A stretch of 64,000 bases of DNA from Cognatishimia maritima (lineage in GTDB: Bacteria; Pseudomonadota; Alphaproteobacteria; Rhodobacterales; Rhodobacteraceae). The stretch spans positions 86,654 to 150,653 of the forward strand of contig NZ_FQWM01000002.1 of assembly GCF_900129685.1 (NCBI RefSeq). Direction: 5' to 3'. Both the position numbers and the translations under genes were made by a program. The number at the start of each line of letters is the position of its first letter. The stretch's first letter is position 1. The notes under the pieces were generated by a model that ran no database searches, was not told the origin of the DNA, and worked only from the letters and a program-made list of their open reading frames with translations. Positions 18,438 to 27,654 of the stretch are shown in pieces.

Positions 18438-19424
18438 ATGCAAAGCAAATCAGACTCTGTCAAACCCATACGTCCGCGCCGCGTCACCGCCTCTGAGGTT
18501 GCGCAAGCCGCCGGTGTCTCGCGGTCTGCTGTCTTGCGGGCCTACATGCCCGGTGCGTTGCTGACCCCCAGCAAGAAAGAACGCATTCTACGCATTGCAA
18601 ACAAATTAGGATTTGTGCCTGAAACATCCGAGACGCTCACCCAAAACGCGCCCACAAACCTCATCGCGGTATTCTTGGCCGGGGCGGATTCTGTCTGGCT
18701 AGAGCATTTGTGCGCCGCGCTGACGCGGGAAGGTAAATGGCCCATTGTCTTAACGGACCCTGGCCTTCAGCAAACAGACAGTCTGACAGTGCAGCTTGGT
18801 TTTGCAGTTGAGGCGCTTGTGTTGCCTGCTGGCTTACACGACGACTGGGCCAACCGGGTGAGCCAACAGGACCAGATCCCGCTGATCTTCTCTGGCGGAA
18901 TTGAACGGATGAAATAAGTTGTTGGTATCTTTGACAATCAAACTGTCGGCGTCAATCAACTGGCAGCGCTGCTTGTGCAAACCGGGCGACGACGGATCGC
19001 GCTTATCACCCCGGCTGGGTTCGTGGTACACGTGCCCGCAGCCCTTAAAGAGGCCGGATTGGGGTTCATCGCGACCGGACAGACCCAACCAACATTCGAC
19101 GGTGGCGCCACAGCGGCGAAAACCCTGCTGGACCAACACGACTTAGATGCGATCCTCTGCATGAATGACGAGATTGCGCTTGGCGCGTTGACTGTTGCCC
19201 GCGACGACTTCCGCCTCCGGGTGCCGCGCGACCTCACCGTTGTCGGCTACGGCGACAGCGCAATGGCTGCTTGGCCATGTTTTGGACTGACAACGATGCG
19301 CGTACCCAATGCTGAGATTGCAAAGAAAACAGCGCAGCTATTGCTGGAAAGGCTGGAACATCCTGAACGGTCACCCGAAACGATTTGGGTCACCCCGGAA
19401 TTGATAGAGCGGGATACGCACTAG
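18438..19424 (+). pseudogene. LacI-family transcriptional regulator broken by one in-frame stop codon
   Basis: The reading frame encodes a LacI-type protein: helix-turn-helix VTASEVAQAAGVSRSAVLRAY followed by a periplasmic-binding-like sensor domain. A TAA at 18915-18917 interrupts the frame after SGGIERMK. The same frame continues without other stops through VVGIFDNQ, GRRRIALIT and VVGYGD to TAG at 19422-19424. The two halves together would be about 327 residues, the normal size. The final TAG shares CTAG with the convergent thiamine-operon permease stop. A sequencing error, recent mutation or readthrough is possible. The regulator's target is unknown; no carbohydrate operon is adjacent. Confidence 0.85.
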
Positions 19425-20161
19425 CTTTCTGACCGATCCAAAAACTTGCGGCAGAACAAATCTGTCAACGAATGCAAGCAGATCGCCATAACGGCCAGCA
19501 CAATCAAAGACGCGAACATCAGGTCGATCTTCGCGCGCCCGTTGGCCAGCAGCATAAGGTAGCCAAGCCCCTTAGAGGCTCCGACCCATTCCCCAATGAT
19601 GGCCCCAATGGGGGCATAGACAGCGGCCAGCCGTAGCCCAGAGGCAAACCCCGGCAACGCCGCCGGAATGCGGATGTGCCACATGGTGCGCCACTTACCA
19701 GCGCCCATGACGCGCGCGAGGCCCAGCCAATCCGGGTTTACGCGGATCAAGGCATCAAAGAATGCCGAGGTCACCGGGAAATAGACAATGATCAGCGCCA
19801 TCACCACTTTGGAGGTCAGCCCAAATCCAAGCCAAAGGTTCAGGATCGGCGCGAGGGCAAAGACCGGGATCGCCTGTGTAAACACCAGCATTGGCCGCAC
19901 CAGCGCCCGCGCAACCGGCGAGGAGGCCAGCATGATCGCACTGATGCCGCCAATCAGCGCACCAAGGATCAACCCCAACAGGACCTCTTGCAGGGTGATC
20001 CATGCGTTTTCAAGAATGAAACCGCGGCTAGTCCAAAGCGTCTCGGCGACCAAAGCAGGACCGGGCAGGATAAACTTCTGCAAATCGCCGATCCAGACAA
20101 TGGCTTGCCAAATCGCGATCCCCAAAAGGGCCGACGCTATGCCTGCCTGCCAACTTTTCAT
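19421..20161 (-). CDS. thiX: ABC transporter permease, HMP-type thiamine-precursor uptake
   Basis: A 246-residue inner-membrane protein with about six hydrophobic segments and the ABC EAA-loop block (GAGKWRTMWHIRIPAALP). It is the last gene of the thiamine operon, after the ATPase and second TenA, so it should carry a pyrimidine or other thiamine fragment together with the binding protein at 22202. The ATG at 20161 overlaps the tenA-E stop (ATGA). The name thiX is applied by context. Confidence 0.85.
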   Translation of the reverse strand: MKSWQAGIASALLGIAIWQAIVWIGDLQKFILPGPALVAETLWTSRGFILENAWITLQEVLLGLILGALIGGISAIMLASSPVARALVRPMLVFTQAIPVFALAPILNLWLGFGLTSKVVMALIIVYFPVTSAFFDALIRVNPDWLGLARVMGAGKWRTMWHIRIPAALPGFASGLRLAAVYAPIGAIIGEWVGASKGLGYLMLLANGRAKIDLMFASLIVLAVMAICLHSLTDLFCRKFLDRSES

Positions 20162-20817
20162 GAGGCGACCGGAAAGCCTGCCCAAGCGCCTTCAAAGAAG
20201 GCGCGTTCGCGTTTGACGGCTTCGCAAAAGTATTCTTCGACCATGGCTTGTTCGTGCGGCTCAAGGCCATCCCATACGGTGTCGAGTTGACCGCGCAGGT
20301 AGTCAACAACACCTTCAAACCCCTCACCACAATGCAGTGCAATCCATTCGCCAAACCAGAAGGGTAAATCGTCAATCCGGTCGGCAAAAGGCGTCGCCCA
20401 TTCCAGATAGACCCACTCGGCCACAACAAGCACCGCCAACATGATCTCGTAGCGACCCGACAGGCGCGCCTCTTCCATCAGGTTCTGGAAATTCACCGTC
20501 TCTGGCGCTGGGTCAGCTTCGGGCTGAATATCCAACGCCTCAAAGCTGCGGAGGAAGTATGTGTTTTCCGGCCCGGTGATGACACCAAGAAACTGCGCGG
20601 CGGGCACGCTGTCCGCCAAAGTCGGGGCATGAGCGATGGTTGTGGCCAGCAAGCGGACAAATTGATCGATGAACAGATAGTCCTGTTGCAAATACCCGCG
20701 CATCAGGTCGGATTTAAGCGTGCCGTCAGCCAAGGCTGCCGTAAACGGATGACGTGTGGCCAAGATCCAGTCCTCAGCGGCTTTCATCTTCAACATATCG
20801 GTCGGACGCATCTTCAA
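20158..20817 (-). CDS. TenA-family protein without the active-site cysteine (TenA_E type)
   Basis: This 219-residue protein belongs to the TenA/thiaminase II fold (PFAM TENA_THI-4) but the segment that carries the catalytic cysteine in TenA_C proteins reads VVAEWVYLEWA (132-141) with no cysteine. The conserved Asp46 in QQDYLF is kept. TenA_E proteins in plants and bacteria act on an earlier pyrimidine salvage intermediate than TenA_C. It is the second TenA gene in this operon, between the ATPase and permease, joined to both by 4-nt overlaps. Confidence 0.85.
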   Translation of the reverse strand: MKMRPTDMLKMKAAEDWILATRHPFTAALADGTLKSDLMRGYLQQDYLFIDQFVRLLATTIAHAPTLADSVPAAQFLGVITGPENTYFLRSFEALDIQPEADPAPETVNFQNLMEEARLSGRYEIMLAVLVVAEWVYLEWATPFADRIDDLPFWFGEWIALHCGEGFEGVVDYLRGQLDTVWDGLEPHEQAMVEEYFCEAVKRERAFFEGAWAGFPVAS

Positions 20818-21533
20818 TCCTCTCTTAGCCGCGCAAGTAAGGCAGCCTGTACTTTCAACACAATTTCATCATCCACCGCCCGGGGAACAGTGCCCGGTGG
20901 TGGCGTGACCGTTTCAATTCCACGGTCTGTCATCAAATTTATGGCGTGCCCAAGCCGCGCAGCTTCCACCGGATCATGGGTCACCAGCAAAACCGTTCGG
21001 TCTTGCAGAACCTCTGCCGTCAATTCCTGCATCAAAGATCGGTTCTTGGCATCTAAAGCCGAAAATGGCTCGTCCAATAGAACCACAGGGCGATCTTCCA
21101 TCAATGTACGCGCGAGGGCGACGCGCTGGCGTTGCCCGCCTGAGAGTTCGCCGGGCCTCCGGGCGGCTTTATCCGCCAACCCAACGCGATCAAGCACGTG
21201 GCTGACCTTTGATTTGTCCGGCGCGTCGCCACGCAGACGCGCGCCCAGCGCGACGTTTTCTGAAACCGAGAGCCATGGCAAAAGCAAATCACTCTGCGCC
21301 ATCAGGGCCACGCGTCCTGTCAAGTCGCCACCCTCGGCTCCAAACTCTCCATTGAACTCGACATGTTCTGCCAGCCGAGCAAAGAGTTTCAAAACCGTTG
21401 ATTTGCCGACCCCGCTGGAGCCAAGCAAACAGGTCCATTGCCCCGCTGCCACATGAAGGTCCAGCGCGCGAAAGATCGGCACGCCGTCTATCGCTGCACT
21501 GCCTTGCATGTAAAGCGCCGGGGCAAGGGTCAT
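20814..21533 (-). CDS. thiZ: ABC transporter ATP-binding protein for thiamine-precursor uptake
   Basis: A cytosolic ATPase of 239 residues with Walker A GSSGVGKST, the LSGGQRQRVALART signature, Walker B VVLLDEPF and the switch histidine in LLVTHDP. It should energise the binding protein/permease pair encoded in the same operon. The ATG at 21533 overlaps the TenA_C stop (ATGA), which is why a longer upstream start was rejected. Confidence 0.9.
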   Translation of the reverse strand: MTLAPALYMQGSAAIDGVPIFRALDLHVAAGQWTCLLGSSGVGKSTVLKLFARLAEHVEFNGEFGAEGGDLTGRVALMAQSDLLLPWLSVSENVALGARLRGDAPDKSKVSHVLDRVGLADKAARRPGELSGGQRQRVALARTLMEDRPVVLLDEPFSALDAKNRSLMQELTAEVLQDRTVLLVTHDPVEAARLGHAINLMTDRGIETVTPPPGTVPRAVDDEIVLKVQAALLARLRED

Positions 21534-22198
21534 GGGCGCAGCCCCATATCCCAAAAGCCGACTTCCAGCTTGGTCGCCATATCGAACCGTTTGCACAGGC
21601 TGGCCCAGCGCGGGCTTTCCGTAGGATTATCCCCTAACCGTCGCACCACCGCTGCATCGATCAGCGCCGCAACTTCGTGGCAGACGCCCTGGTACTCATC
21701 CCCGCCATAGGTGCCGATCCACTCTGCATAGGCCGGCGCGTGGTCTTTGATCAGTGTCGCGCCGATCTCCCCATAGCCCAAAACGCAGGGGGCCAACGCC
21801 GCCAGCAGATCAAGGAAGTCACCCGAATGCCCTGCATCCAAGACATAGCGCGTGTAGGCGAGGTTTTCCGGACGTTCTTCAGCGGCAAACAGATCTGCCT
21901 CTGAAATGCCCGCTTCGCCGCAGGTTTTGACATGCAGCGCGATTTCTTCATTGATCAGCGCATTCACTGTCCCAGCACAGAGGCGCATTTCCTCTGGTGT
22001 TTCCGCTTTGGTCACGGCCAAGGCCCAAGCGCGCGAGAAATGAATCAGAAAGACATAGTCCTGCGTCAGATAATGCAGGAAGGCCGCGCGCGGCAGCGTG
22101 CCGTCTTTGAGACCTCTTACAAAGGCGTGGTCCACGTAAGCGGGCCAATTCTGGCCCGCCGCGTCCCGCCAAAGCGGGAATGTTTTGCCGTAAGACAT
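21530..22198 (-). CDS. tenA: Aminopyrimidine aminohydrolase TenA (thiaminase II, TenA_C type)
   Basis: The enzyme hydrolyses aminopyrimidine breakdown products of thiamine to HMP for salvage. The 222-residue protein has Asp47 in TQDYVF and the catalytic cysteine in LAPCVLGYGEIG (Cys138), the motif that defines active TenA_C. It sits 3 nt after the binding-protein gene and overlaps the ATPase by 4 nt. Together with the cysteine-less TenA at 20158 it suggests a two-step salvage route. Confidence 0.92.
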   Translation of the reverse strand: MSYGKTFPLWRDAAGQNWPAYVDHAFVRGLKDGTLPRAAFLHYLTQDYVFLIHFSRAWALAVTKAETPEEMRLCAGTVNALINEEIALHVKTCGEAGISEADLFAAEERPENLAYTRYVLDAGHSGDFLDLLAALAPCVLGYGEIGATLIKDHAPAYAEWIGTYGGDEYQGVCHEVAALIDAAVVRRLGDNPTESPRWASLCKRFDMATKLEVGFWDMGLRP

Positions 22199-22201
22199 GG
22201 G

Positions 22202-23146
22202 TTACTCTGCACCCAGATCGACAGCCAATTCAGACACCGGACGGGTGCCTTCGACCAACTTTGCATCCGCCAAGAATTGCTCAAACCGCACATAACGGCC
22301 TTCGTCCAGCGCCTCAGGACGCAGGGCAAAGCGCGGCAACGTGTCGACCCATGCTTTTTCGTTCAGCTCGTCCTGAAGTTCAGCAGAGGTGCCAGCAAAG
22401 ATTTCCCAGCTTTCCTGCGGGTGGTTCACAATGTATTGGGTCGCCAGTTCGGTTGCGCGCAGGAAGCGGCGGGTTTTGTCGGCATCCATTGTCTCTTTGT
22501 GGGCCACGTAGATCAACTCATCATAAGTCGGCACACCTTCTTCTTCGATGTAGAAGCATTTGCCTTCAACGCCTTCGATTTCCATCTGGTTCAGTTCAAA
22601 ATTGCGATACGCGCCCAACACCGCGTCCACCTGCCCTGACATCAGAGAGGGGGACAGAGACCAATTCACGTTGACCAGTTCGATATCATCCATCGACAGG
22701 CCGTGGGTGTTCAGGATTGTGCCCAACAGCGCTTCTTCGACACCCGCAACGGAATAGCCGACCTTGCCGCCTTTAAGATCGGCGATTTCCTTGATCGGGC
22801 CGTCTTCCAGAACCAGCAAGCAGTTCAACGGTGTTGCAACCAAGGTGCCCACGCGCACCAGCGGCAGACCTTCGGCGACCTGTAGGTGAAGCTGTGGCTG
22901 ATAGGACACCGCCAGATCAGCTTGACCAGCGGCGACCAGTTTTGGCGGCGCGGATGGGTCTGCAGGCGGCACGATTTCAACCTCTAGGCCTTGGTCTGCG
23001 AAAAAGCCCTTTTCCTGCGCCACAATGATCGGGCCGTGGTCAGGATTGATGAACCAGTCCAAAAGGACGGTCATTTTGTCGACAGCAAAGGCCGGGGTCG
23101 CGGACAACATCGCGGCTGCCATAAGAAATTTCTTCATCGGTTTCAT
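22202..23146 (-). CDS. thiY: Periplasmic substrate-binding protein, ThiY/NMT1-like
   Basis: A secreted binding protein of 314 residues with signal peptide ending ATPAFA and the NMT1/ThiY core (LLDWFINPDHGPIIVAQEKG, PKLVAAGQADLAVSYQP). ThiY-family proteins bind formyl-aminopyrimidine or HMP-like thiamine fragments. The start at 23146 has AGGAG at an 8-10 nt spacing. It lies 22 nt downstream of thiF and heads the transport and salvage part of the operon. The ligand is inferred from operon and fold. Confidence 0.88.
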   Translation of the reverse strand: MKPMKKFLMAAAMLSATPAFAVDKMTVLLDWFINPDHGPIIVAQEKGFFADQGLEVEIVPPADPSAPPKLVAAGQADLAVSYQPQLHLQVAEGLPLVRVGTLVATPLNCLLVLEDGPIKEIADLKGGKVGYSVAGVEEALLGTILNTHGLSMDDIELVNVNWSLSPSLMSGQVDAVLGAYRNFELNQMEIEGVEGKCFYIEEEGVPTYDELIYVAHKETMDADKTRRFLRATELATQYIVNHPQESWEIFAGTSAELQDELNEKAWVDTLPRFALRPEALDEGRYVRFEQFLADAKLVEGTRPVSELAVDLGAE

Positions 23147-23168
23147 TTGGGTCTTCTCCTAAAATCCC

Positions 23169-24140
23169 TCACCCATCGCCCAAGGCGACAAGTGCAATCT
23201 CTCCATTCCAGTGATGTTTGACGCGGTCCGCCGCCTGCCAAGCCCGCAGGCCAGAGCGGCAGGCCAAGACCATCCGCTGTCCGCTTTCAGGCAAAGGCGC
23301 GGAGGGGCTGTCAAAGTGAGCAACTTCCGCACGGGTCGCAGTCTCCAGTCGCGGGCCGGGCTCGGTCGCCGCGCGCAGGTCAATGACACAATCGCTGTCT
23401 CGCAGCGCGCTTGCAGAAATAAATCGATGGCCGCCCATCGGTTCCGGTGCCTTGTCAAACCGAAAGCCACCAAAGCGCAGGGCCGCAGCATCATAGCTGA
23501 CAAGCTGCCCAAGCGGAGATGGGTCTGCGCCCGCGATCAATGCCAGTGCCATTTGCGCCTGCAGGCTGCCAACGACCCCCACCGAAGGGCCAAGAACGCC
23601 ATCGGCATCGCAGCTGCCAAGACGTTCGGGTAATTCTGGGAATACCGCGCGCAGGCTAGGCGCGCCGCCACAAAATGCCCCGCAATAGCCTTCGGTTCCG
23701 ACAACAGAGGCGCTGACCATTGGTAAGTTCGCCCCAAGGCAATGATCACTGGCCACATAAGACGCCGCGAAACTGTCGGCACAGTCGATGACAAGGTCCA
23801 CCCCGGCACAAAATTGCCCAGCATTCGCAGGGTCAAACCGCGTGACATTTGCGTCGACCTCGCAGTCAGGATTAAGCGCCGCCATATGTTGCGCGGCAAC
23901 CTCAGCCTTGGGTTTGCCAATGTCTGCTTCGCGGAACAACGTCTGGCGGTGTAAATTGGACAGTTCCACCGTGTCAGGGTCGACAAGGCGGATATAGCCG
24001 AGACCTGCGCCGACCAAATATTGCAGCACCGGTGCCGCCAATCCGCCTGCGCCAATCACCAAAACCCGCGCAGACCGCACTCGCGCTTGGCCTTCTGGCC
24101 CCACGCTGGAGACTTGGATTTGGCGGGCATAACGGCTCAT
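23169..24140 (-). CDS. thiF: ThiF-type adenylyltransferase fused to a C-terminal rhodanese domain
   Basis: The first ~240 residues are an E1-like adenylating enzyme (GAGGLAAP at 31-38, the DxxxLSNLHRQ motif as [18 protein letters not shown]), which activates the ThiS C terminus. The last ~70 residues form a rhodanese-like domain with active-loop cysteine 294 in ACRSGLRAW, suitable for sulfur delivery. The CxxC zinc pair usual in MoeB/ThiF is not seen at the expected site (PSLRAVFP). It overlaps the thiE stop by 4 nt. The fused rhodanese may replace a separate sulfur carrier. Confidence 0.88.
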   Translation of the reverse strand: MSRYARQIQVSSVGPEGQARVRSARVLVIGAGGLAAPVLQYLVGAGLGYIRLVDPDTVELSNLHRQTLFREADIGKPKAEVAAQHMAALNPDCEVDANVTRFDPANAGQFCAGVDLVIDCADSFAASYVASDHCLGANLPMVSASVVGTEGYCGAFCGGAPSLRAVFPELPERLGSCDADGVLGPSVGVVGSLQAQMALALIAGADPSPLGQLVSYDAAALRFGGFRFDKAPEPMGGHRFISASALRDSDCVIDLRAATEPGPRLETATRAEVAHFDSPSAPLPESGQRMVLACRSGLRAWQAADRVKHHWNGEIALVALGDG

Positions 24141-24733
24141 GCGCCGACCTCAAGCCACGCGCGCACGCGCGCTTCAGGATCATCGTGCAGGGTGATGTCT
24201 GTGACGGCAGCGACAATATCGGCACCGGCGTCAAAAGCCCCCGGCGCACGCTCCACCGACATGCCGCCAATGGCGCAAAGTGGCGTGTCGCCGATGCGTT
24301 CTTTCCATTCCGTGACTTTGCCCAGCCCCTGCTGATGCCATTTCATCTTTTTCAGGATGGTCGGGTAAACAGGGCCAAGCGCGACATAGTCGGGGTCAAA
24401 TGCCAGCACACGGTCCAGTTCATCGGTGTCATGCGTAGACACGCCCAGTTTCAATCCGGCAGCCCGGATTGCGTCCAAATCAGCCTCATCAAGGTCTTCT
24501 TGACCCAGATGCAGCCAGTCGCACCCAAGTTCGATGGCCAGTTCCCAATAATCGTTCACCACCAAGATGGCATCATGGTCTGCGCAGATGTCTTTGCCCG
24601 CTTGCAGCTGGGCTTTGACCTCGGCCATCGGTGTATCCTTGATGCGCAGTTGCACCAGCTTCACGCCAAGCGGCACCATCCTCTCGAGCCAGCGGACATC
24701 ATCGAAGATGGGGTAGAAACGCGGCAGGGTCAT
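24137..24733 (-). CDS. thiE: Thiamine-phosphate synthase
   Basis: ThiE joins HMP pyrophosphate and the thiazole phosphate to thiamine phosphate in the cytosol. The 198-residue TIM-barrel product has [36 protein letters not shown] and CAIGGMSVE, the usual pyrophosphate- and thiazole-binding segments. It starts 4 nt inside thiG and ends 4 nt inside thiF. ThiD, its supplier, is encoded upstream in the same operon. Confidence 0.95.
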   Translation of the reverse strand: MTLPRFYPIFDDVRWLERMVPLGVKLVQLRIKDTPMAEVKAQLQAGKDICADHDAILVVNDYWELAIELGCDWLHLGQEDLDEADLDAIRAAGLKLGVSTHDTDELDRVLAFDPDYVALGPVYPTILKKMKWHQQGLGKVTEWKERIGDTPLCAIGGMSVERAPGAFDAGADIVAAVTDITLHDDPEARVRAWLEVGA

Positions 24734-25503
24734 TCGAGAAACGCCTTTCCTATAACAGGCGTCGACGGGGCTGCCATATCGCGTGGCTCCATCGGGTCAG
24801 CCTGATAGGCCAAGGCCCCTGCTTCGACGGCCAGAGCGAAAGCTTCGGCCATGGCTGCCGGTTCGCCCGCCTTGGCCACGGCAGTATTCAGCAAGACTGC
24901 GTCATACCCCATCTCAATCGCCTGCGCCGCTTGGCTGGGCACACCAAGACCTGCATCAACCACCAAGGGCACATCCGGGAAATGCGCGCGCAAGGACCGC
25001 AGCCCGTAGATGTTATTCAGCCCCAATCCAGTACCAATTGGCGCGCCCCAGGGCATTAAGACTTCGCAGCCTGCTTCCAGCAGCTTGTCACAAAGCACCA
25101 AGTCTTCGGTGCAATAGGGAAAGACCTGAAACCCATCTTCGGTCAGGATTTTTGCGGCTTCGACCAAGCCAAAGACATCAGGCTGCAGCGTGTCCGCATG
25201 GCCGATGACCTCTAGCTTGATCCAACGGGTATCAAACAGCTCACGCGCCATATGGGCGGTGGTCACCGCTTCGCGCACGGAATGGCAACCTGCGGTGTTT
25301 GGCAGCAGAGCCACATCTAGCTCTTTGATCAGATCCCAAAACGCCTGCCCTGCCTTTTCACCTCCGCTTTCTCGGCGCACCGAGACGGTCGCGATCCCGG
25401 CTTTGGAACGGCGAAAGGCATCCGCCAATATGGCCGGAGATGGGTATTGCGCCGTGCCCAGCATTAGACGGGATTGAATGTCGGTTCCGTAAAATACCGG
25501 CAT
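24730..25503 (-). CDS. thiG: Thiazole synthase
   Basis: ThiG condenses deoxyxylulose 5-phosphate, dehydroglycine and ThiS-thiocarboxylate sulfur into the thiazole phosphate. The 257-residue protein has the family start [20 protein letters not shown], the imine-forming lysine region [19 protein letters not shown] and [18 protein letters not shown]. It is two nt downstream of thiS, its sulfur-donor protein, and overlaps thiE. Confidence 0.97.
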   Translation of the reverse strand: MPVFYGTDIQSRLMLGTAQYPSPAILADAFRRSKAGIATVSVRRESGGEKAGQAFWDLIKELDVALLPNTAGCHSVREAVTTAHMARELFDTRWIKLEVIGHADTLQPDVFGLVEAAKILTEDGFQVFPYCTEDLVLCDKLLEAGCEVLMPWGAPIGTGLGLNNIYGLRSLRAHFPDVPLVVDAGLGVPSQAAQAIEMGYDAVLLNTAVAKAGEPAAMAEAFALAVEAGALAYQADPMEPRDMAAPSTPVIGKAFLE

Positions 25504-25505
25504 GA

Positions 25506-25703
25506 TCAGCCTCCTTGCCGAGGGGCTACAATTTCCAACCGGTCGCCAGCCTCAAGCGAGGTCGCGGCGCGCAGGGTCGCTGGCACGAACTCTTCGTTCA
25601 CGGCGGTCGCCACCTTGGCGTCGCCGTGGCCTAGTTCGACCAAAACCGCGTCTAAAACGGTTTCTGTAACCTCAACTTTTTCGCCATTCACTACGATCTT
25701 CAT
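25506..25703 (-). CDS. thiS: Sulfur carrier protein ThiS
   Basis: The 65-residue ubiquitin-like protein ends in the essential double glycine (PRQGG), which ThiF adenylates and which carries thiocarboxylate sulfur to ThiG. The start [12 protein letters not shown] at 25703 is one nt after the thiO stop; a longer reading frame extends upstream into thiO but is not expected to be used. Confidence 0.94.
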   Translation of the reverse strand: MKIVVNGEKVEVTETVLDAVLVELGHGDAKVATAVNEEFVPATLRAATSLEAGDRLEIVAPRQGG

Positions 25704-25704
25704 G

Positions 25705-26679
25705 TCAGGCCTCGTGCCAAATTTCAGGGGTTTTGCCATCAATCACCAGTTCGCCCACCATCCGCGCCATGGCGGGGGCCAGAAGATAGCCGTGACGGAA
25801 CAGCCCGTTCACGTAAATCGTGCCGTCTTTGCCGGTGATACGCGGTAAATTGTCCGGGAAAGCCGGGCGTGCATCGACACCGATTTCCAATAGTTCCGCC
25901 TCACCAAAGGCCGGATGCAGCGCATAGGCCGCGTTCAGCAATTCGACCACAGAGCGTACGGTTGCGCGCGTGCGCTCTCCGCTTTCGATTTGAGTTGCAC
26001 CGAGCATGAACACACCGTCACCGCGCGGCACAATATAAAGCGGGAAGCGCGGGTGCAGCAGGCGCACAGGACGGTCCAGTTGGACATCATTGGTCCTGAT
26101 GATCACCATCTCACCCTTCACGCCGCGTAGCTCCGGCAGGCTGTCTTGCGCCGCCAAGCCGCGGCAGTCGATCGCTTGTCCATGTTCCTCGCCGCTTTGG
26201 ACAAAGGAGACACCTTCTGCAGCCAAACGGCTGCGCAAGGCCAGCAAGGTGGGGCGTGGATTGAGGTGCGCCTCTTGCGTCATCAAAAGCGCCCGGTCAA
26301 AGCGCTCTGCCAGAAAGGGTTCAACCTCGGCAAGGTCGGACCGCGAAAGCAATTTGTGATTTTCAGTGCGGCGTGCAAAGCGATCCAATTCTTGCCGGTC
26401 ACGCCCCAAAGCGACAACAACAGAGCCGTTGTACGTGATCTCTGCGCCAGCAGATTGCCACCATTCCGCCGCCTCGCGTCCAAGGCGGACCACGACAGGT
26501 TCAGCAACCTCGCCCTCACAATCGGCCGCCAACATGCCGCCTGCCCACCAAGAGCATCCATGCGGACCGGGTGCACCATTGGGATCGATGACGGTAACGG
26601 CGTAGCCGCGTCCGTGCAGTTCTGCTGCGACGGTCAAGCCAACCACACCGGACCCTAAGATGGTGACGGTCTGGGTCAT
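25705..26679 (-). CDS. thiO: Glycine oxidase ThiO
   Basis: ThiO oxidises glycine to dehydroglycine for thiazole formation, giving H2O2. The 324-residue FAD-dependent amine oxidase has the dinucleotide-binding motif GSGVVGLTVAAELHGRG at the N terminus and the C-terminal block VNGLFRHGYLLAPAMA. Using ThiO rather than ThiH indicates an aerobic thiazole route. It overlaps thiD by 4 nt. Confidence 0.93.
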   Translation of the reverse strand: MTQTVTILGSGVVGLTVAAELHGRGYAVTVIDPNGAPGPHGCSWWAGGMLAADCEGEVAEPVVVRLGREAAEWWQSAGAEITYNGSVVVALGRDRQELDRFARRTENHKLLSRSDLAEVEPFLAERFDRALLMTQEAHLNPRPTLLALRSRLAAEGVSFVQSGEEHGQAIDCRGLAAQDSLPELRGVKGEMVIIRTNDVQLDRPVRLLHPRFPLYIVPRGDGVFMLGATQIESGERTRATVRSVVELLNAAYALHPAFGEAELLEIGVDARPAFPDNLPRITGKDGTIYVNGLFRHGYLLAPAMARMVGELVIDGKTPEIWHEA

Positions 26680-27473
26680 CTCCAGACCTCATGGAAGTGA
26701 TGCACGGGGCCATGACCCTGACCGATGTCCAAAGCATCCGCTGCGCTGATCGCATTGTGCAGCCATGCATGCGCGCGTTCCAATGCAGCCTTTAAAGAGG
26801 CGCCTTTGGCAAGTTCCGCAGCAATCGCTGAGGACAATGTGCAACCGGTCCCATGGGTATTCCGCGTATGAATGCGCGGCGCATCCAAGTGAACCGCTTC
26901 ATCCCGCGTGACAAGCCAATCGCGGCAGGTCTCGCCTTCGGCGTGGCCACCTTTCATCACAACCGCCTGCGCGCCAAGGTCCAGCAAGCGATGACCCTGC
27001 GCCAGTATCGCGTCATCACCGCGCTGTTCGTCTTCGCCGAGGATCTTTGCAGCCTCTGGCAGATTGGGCGTCAACACCGTCGCGCGGGGCAGTAAGATCG
27101 ACACCAAAGCCGAGACCGCGTCATCGGGCAGCAATGCGACCCCTGACTTCGACAGCATCACCGGGTCAAGCACCACGGGTCCATCGAAACCCTCAAGCGC
27201 CCGCGCGACGGTTTCGATCAAAGCCGGAGACCCCAGCATTCCGATTTTTACGGCGTGAATGTCGATATCATCCAAAACGGCTTTGATCTGTGCTGCCACA
27301 ACTTCATTTGAAATCGCTTCAACGGCGGTCACGTCCAACGTATTCTGCGCCGTGACTGCGGTGATGGCGCTTGTGCCAAACACACCCAGCGCTGAGAAGG
27401 TCTTTAGATCAGCCTGAATACCGGCCCCACCGCCGCTATCAGATCCCGCGATTGTCAAAGCCGCTTTGGCCAT
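26676..27473 (-). CDS. thiD: Hydroxymethylpyrimidine (phosphate) kinase
   Basis: ThiD phosphorylates HMP twice to HMP pyrophosphate. The 265-residue ribokinase-fold protein starts with ALTIAGSDSGGGAGIQADLK, contains VLDPVMLSKSG and ends with NTHGTGCTLSSAIAAELA, the anion-hole and catalytic Asp region. It is the first gene of the operon, about 65 nt downstream of the riboswitch. Because no thiC is in the window, it may act mainly on salvaged HMP here. Confidence 0.96.
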   Translation of the reverse strand: MAKAALTIAGSDSGGGAGIQADLKTFSALGVFGTSAITAVTAQNTLDVTAVEAISNEVVAAQIKAVLDDIDIHAVKIGMLGSPALIETVARALEGFDGPVVLDPVMLSKSGVALLPDDAVSALVSILLPRATVLTPNLPEAAKILGEDEQRGDDAILAQGHRLLDLGAQAVVMKGGHAEGETCRDWLVTRDEAVHLDAPRIHTRNTHGTGCTLSSAIAAELAKGASLKAALERAHAWLHNAISAADALDIGQGHGPVHHFHEVWR

Positions 27474-27536
27474 GCCGTGCCCTCTGCCGTTATGGTCATT
27501 GACTGAGGGGGAACCTGAAAGGCGTTTGCCGGTCTT

Positions 27537-27624
27537 TGGGTCCGTTCCCTCCGCCGGTACTGACCGGATCAGGTTCGATGGGTTGGCATTCGCCTCTCAG
27601 CTTGTCATCAAGCACCCCAACGGA
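27537..27624 (-). ncRNA. TPP riboswitch (THI element) of the thiamine operon
   Basis: On the minus strand the sequence reads GGGGTGCTTGATG, then the highly conserved CTGAGAGG, then AACCCATCGAACCTGATC and GTACCGGCGGAGGGAACGG. The CTGAGA, ACCTGATC and GGCGGAGGGAA boxes are the two ligand-binding arms of the TPP aptamer. It lies about 65 nt before thiD, so it should turn down the thi operon when thiamine pyrophosphate is plentiful. A TTGACA-like -35 is at 27649-27654 but I cannot see a good -10. Confidence 0.95.
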
Positions 27625-27654
27625 TGGCGCAGAGCTAACAATAACAGGTGTCAA

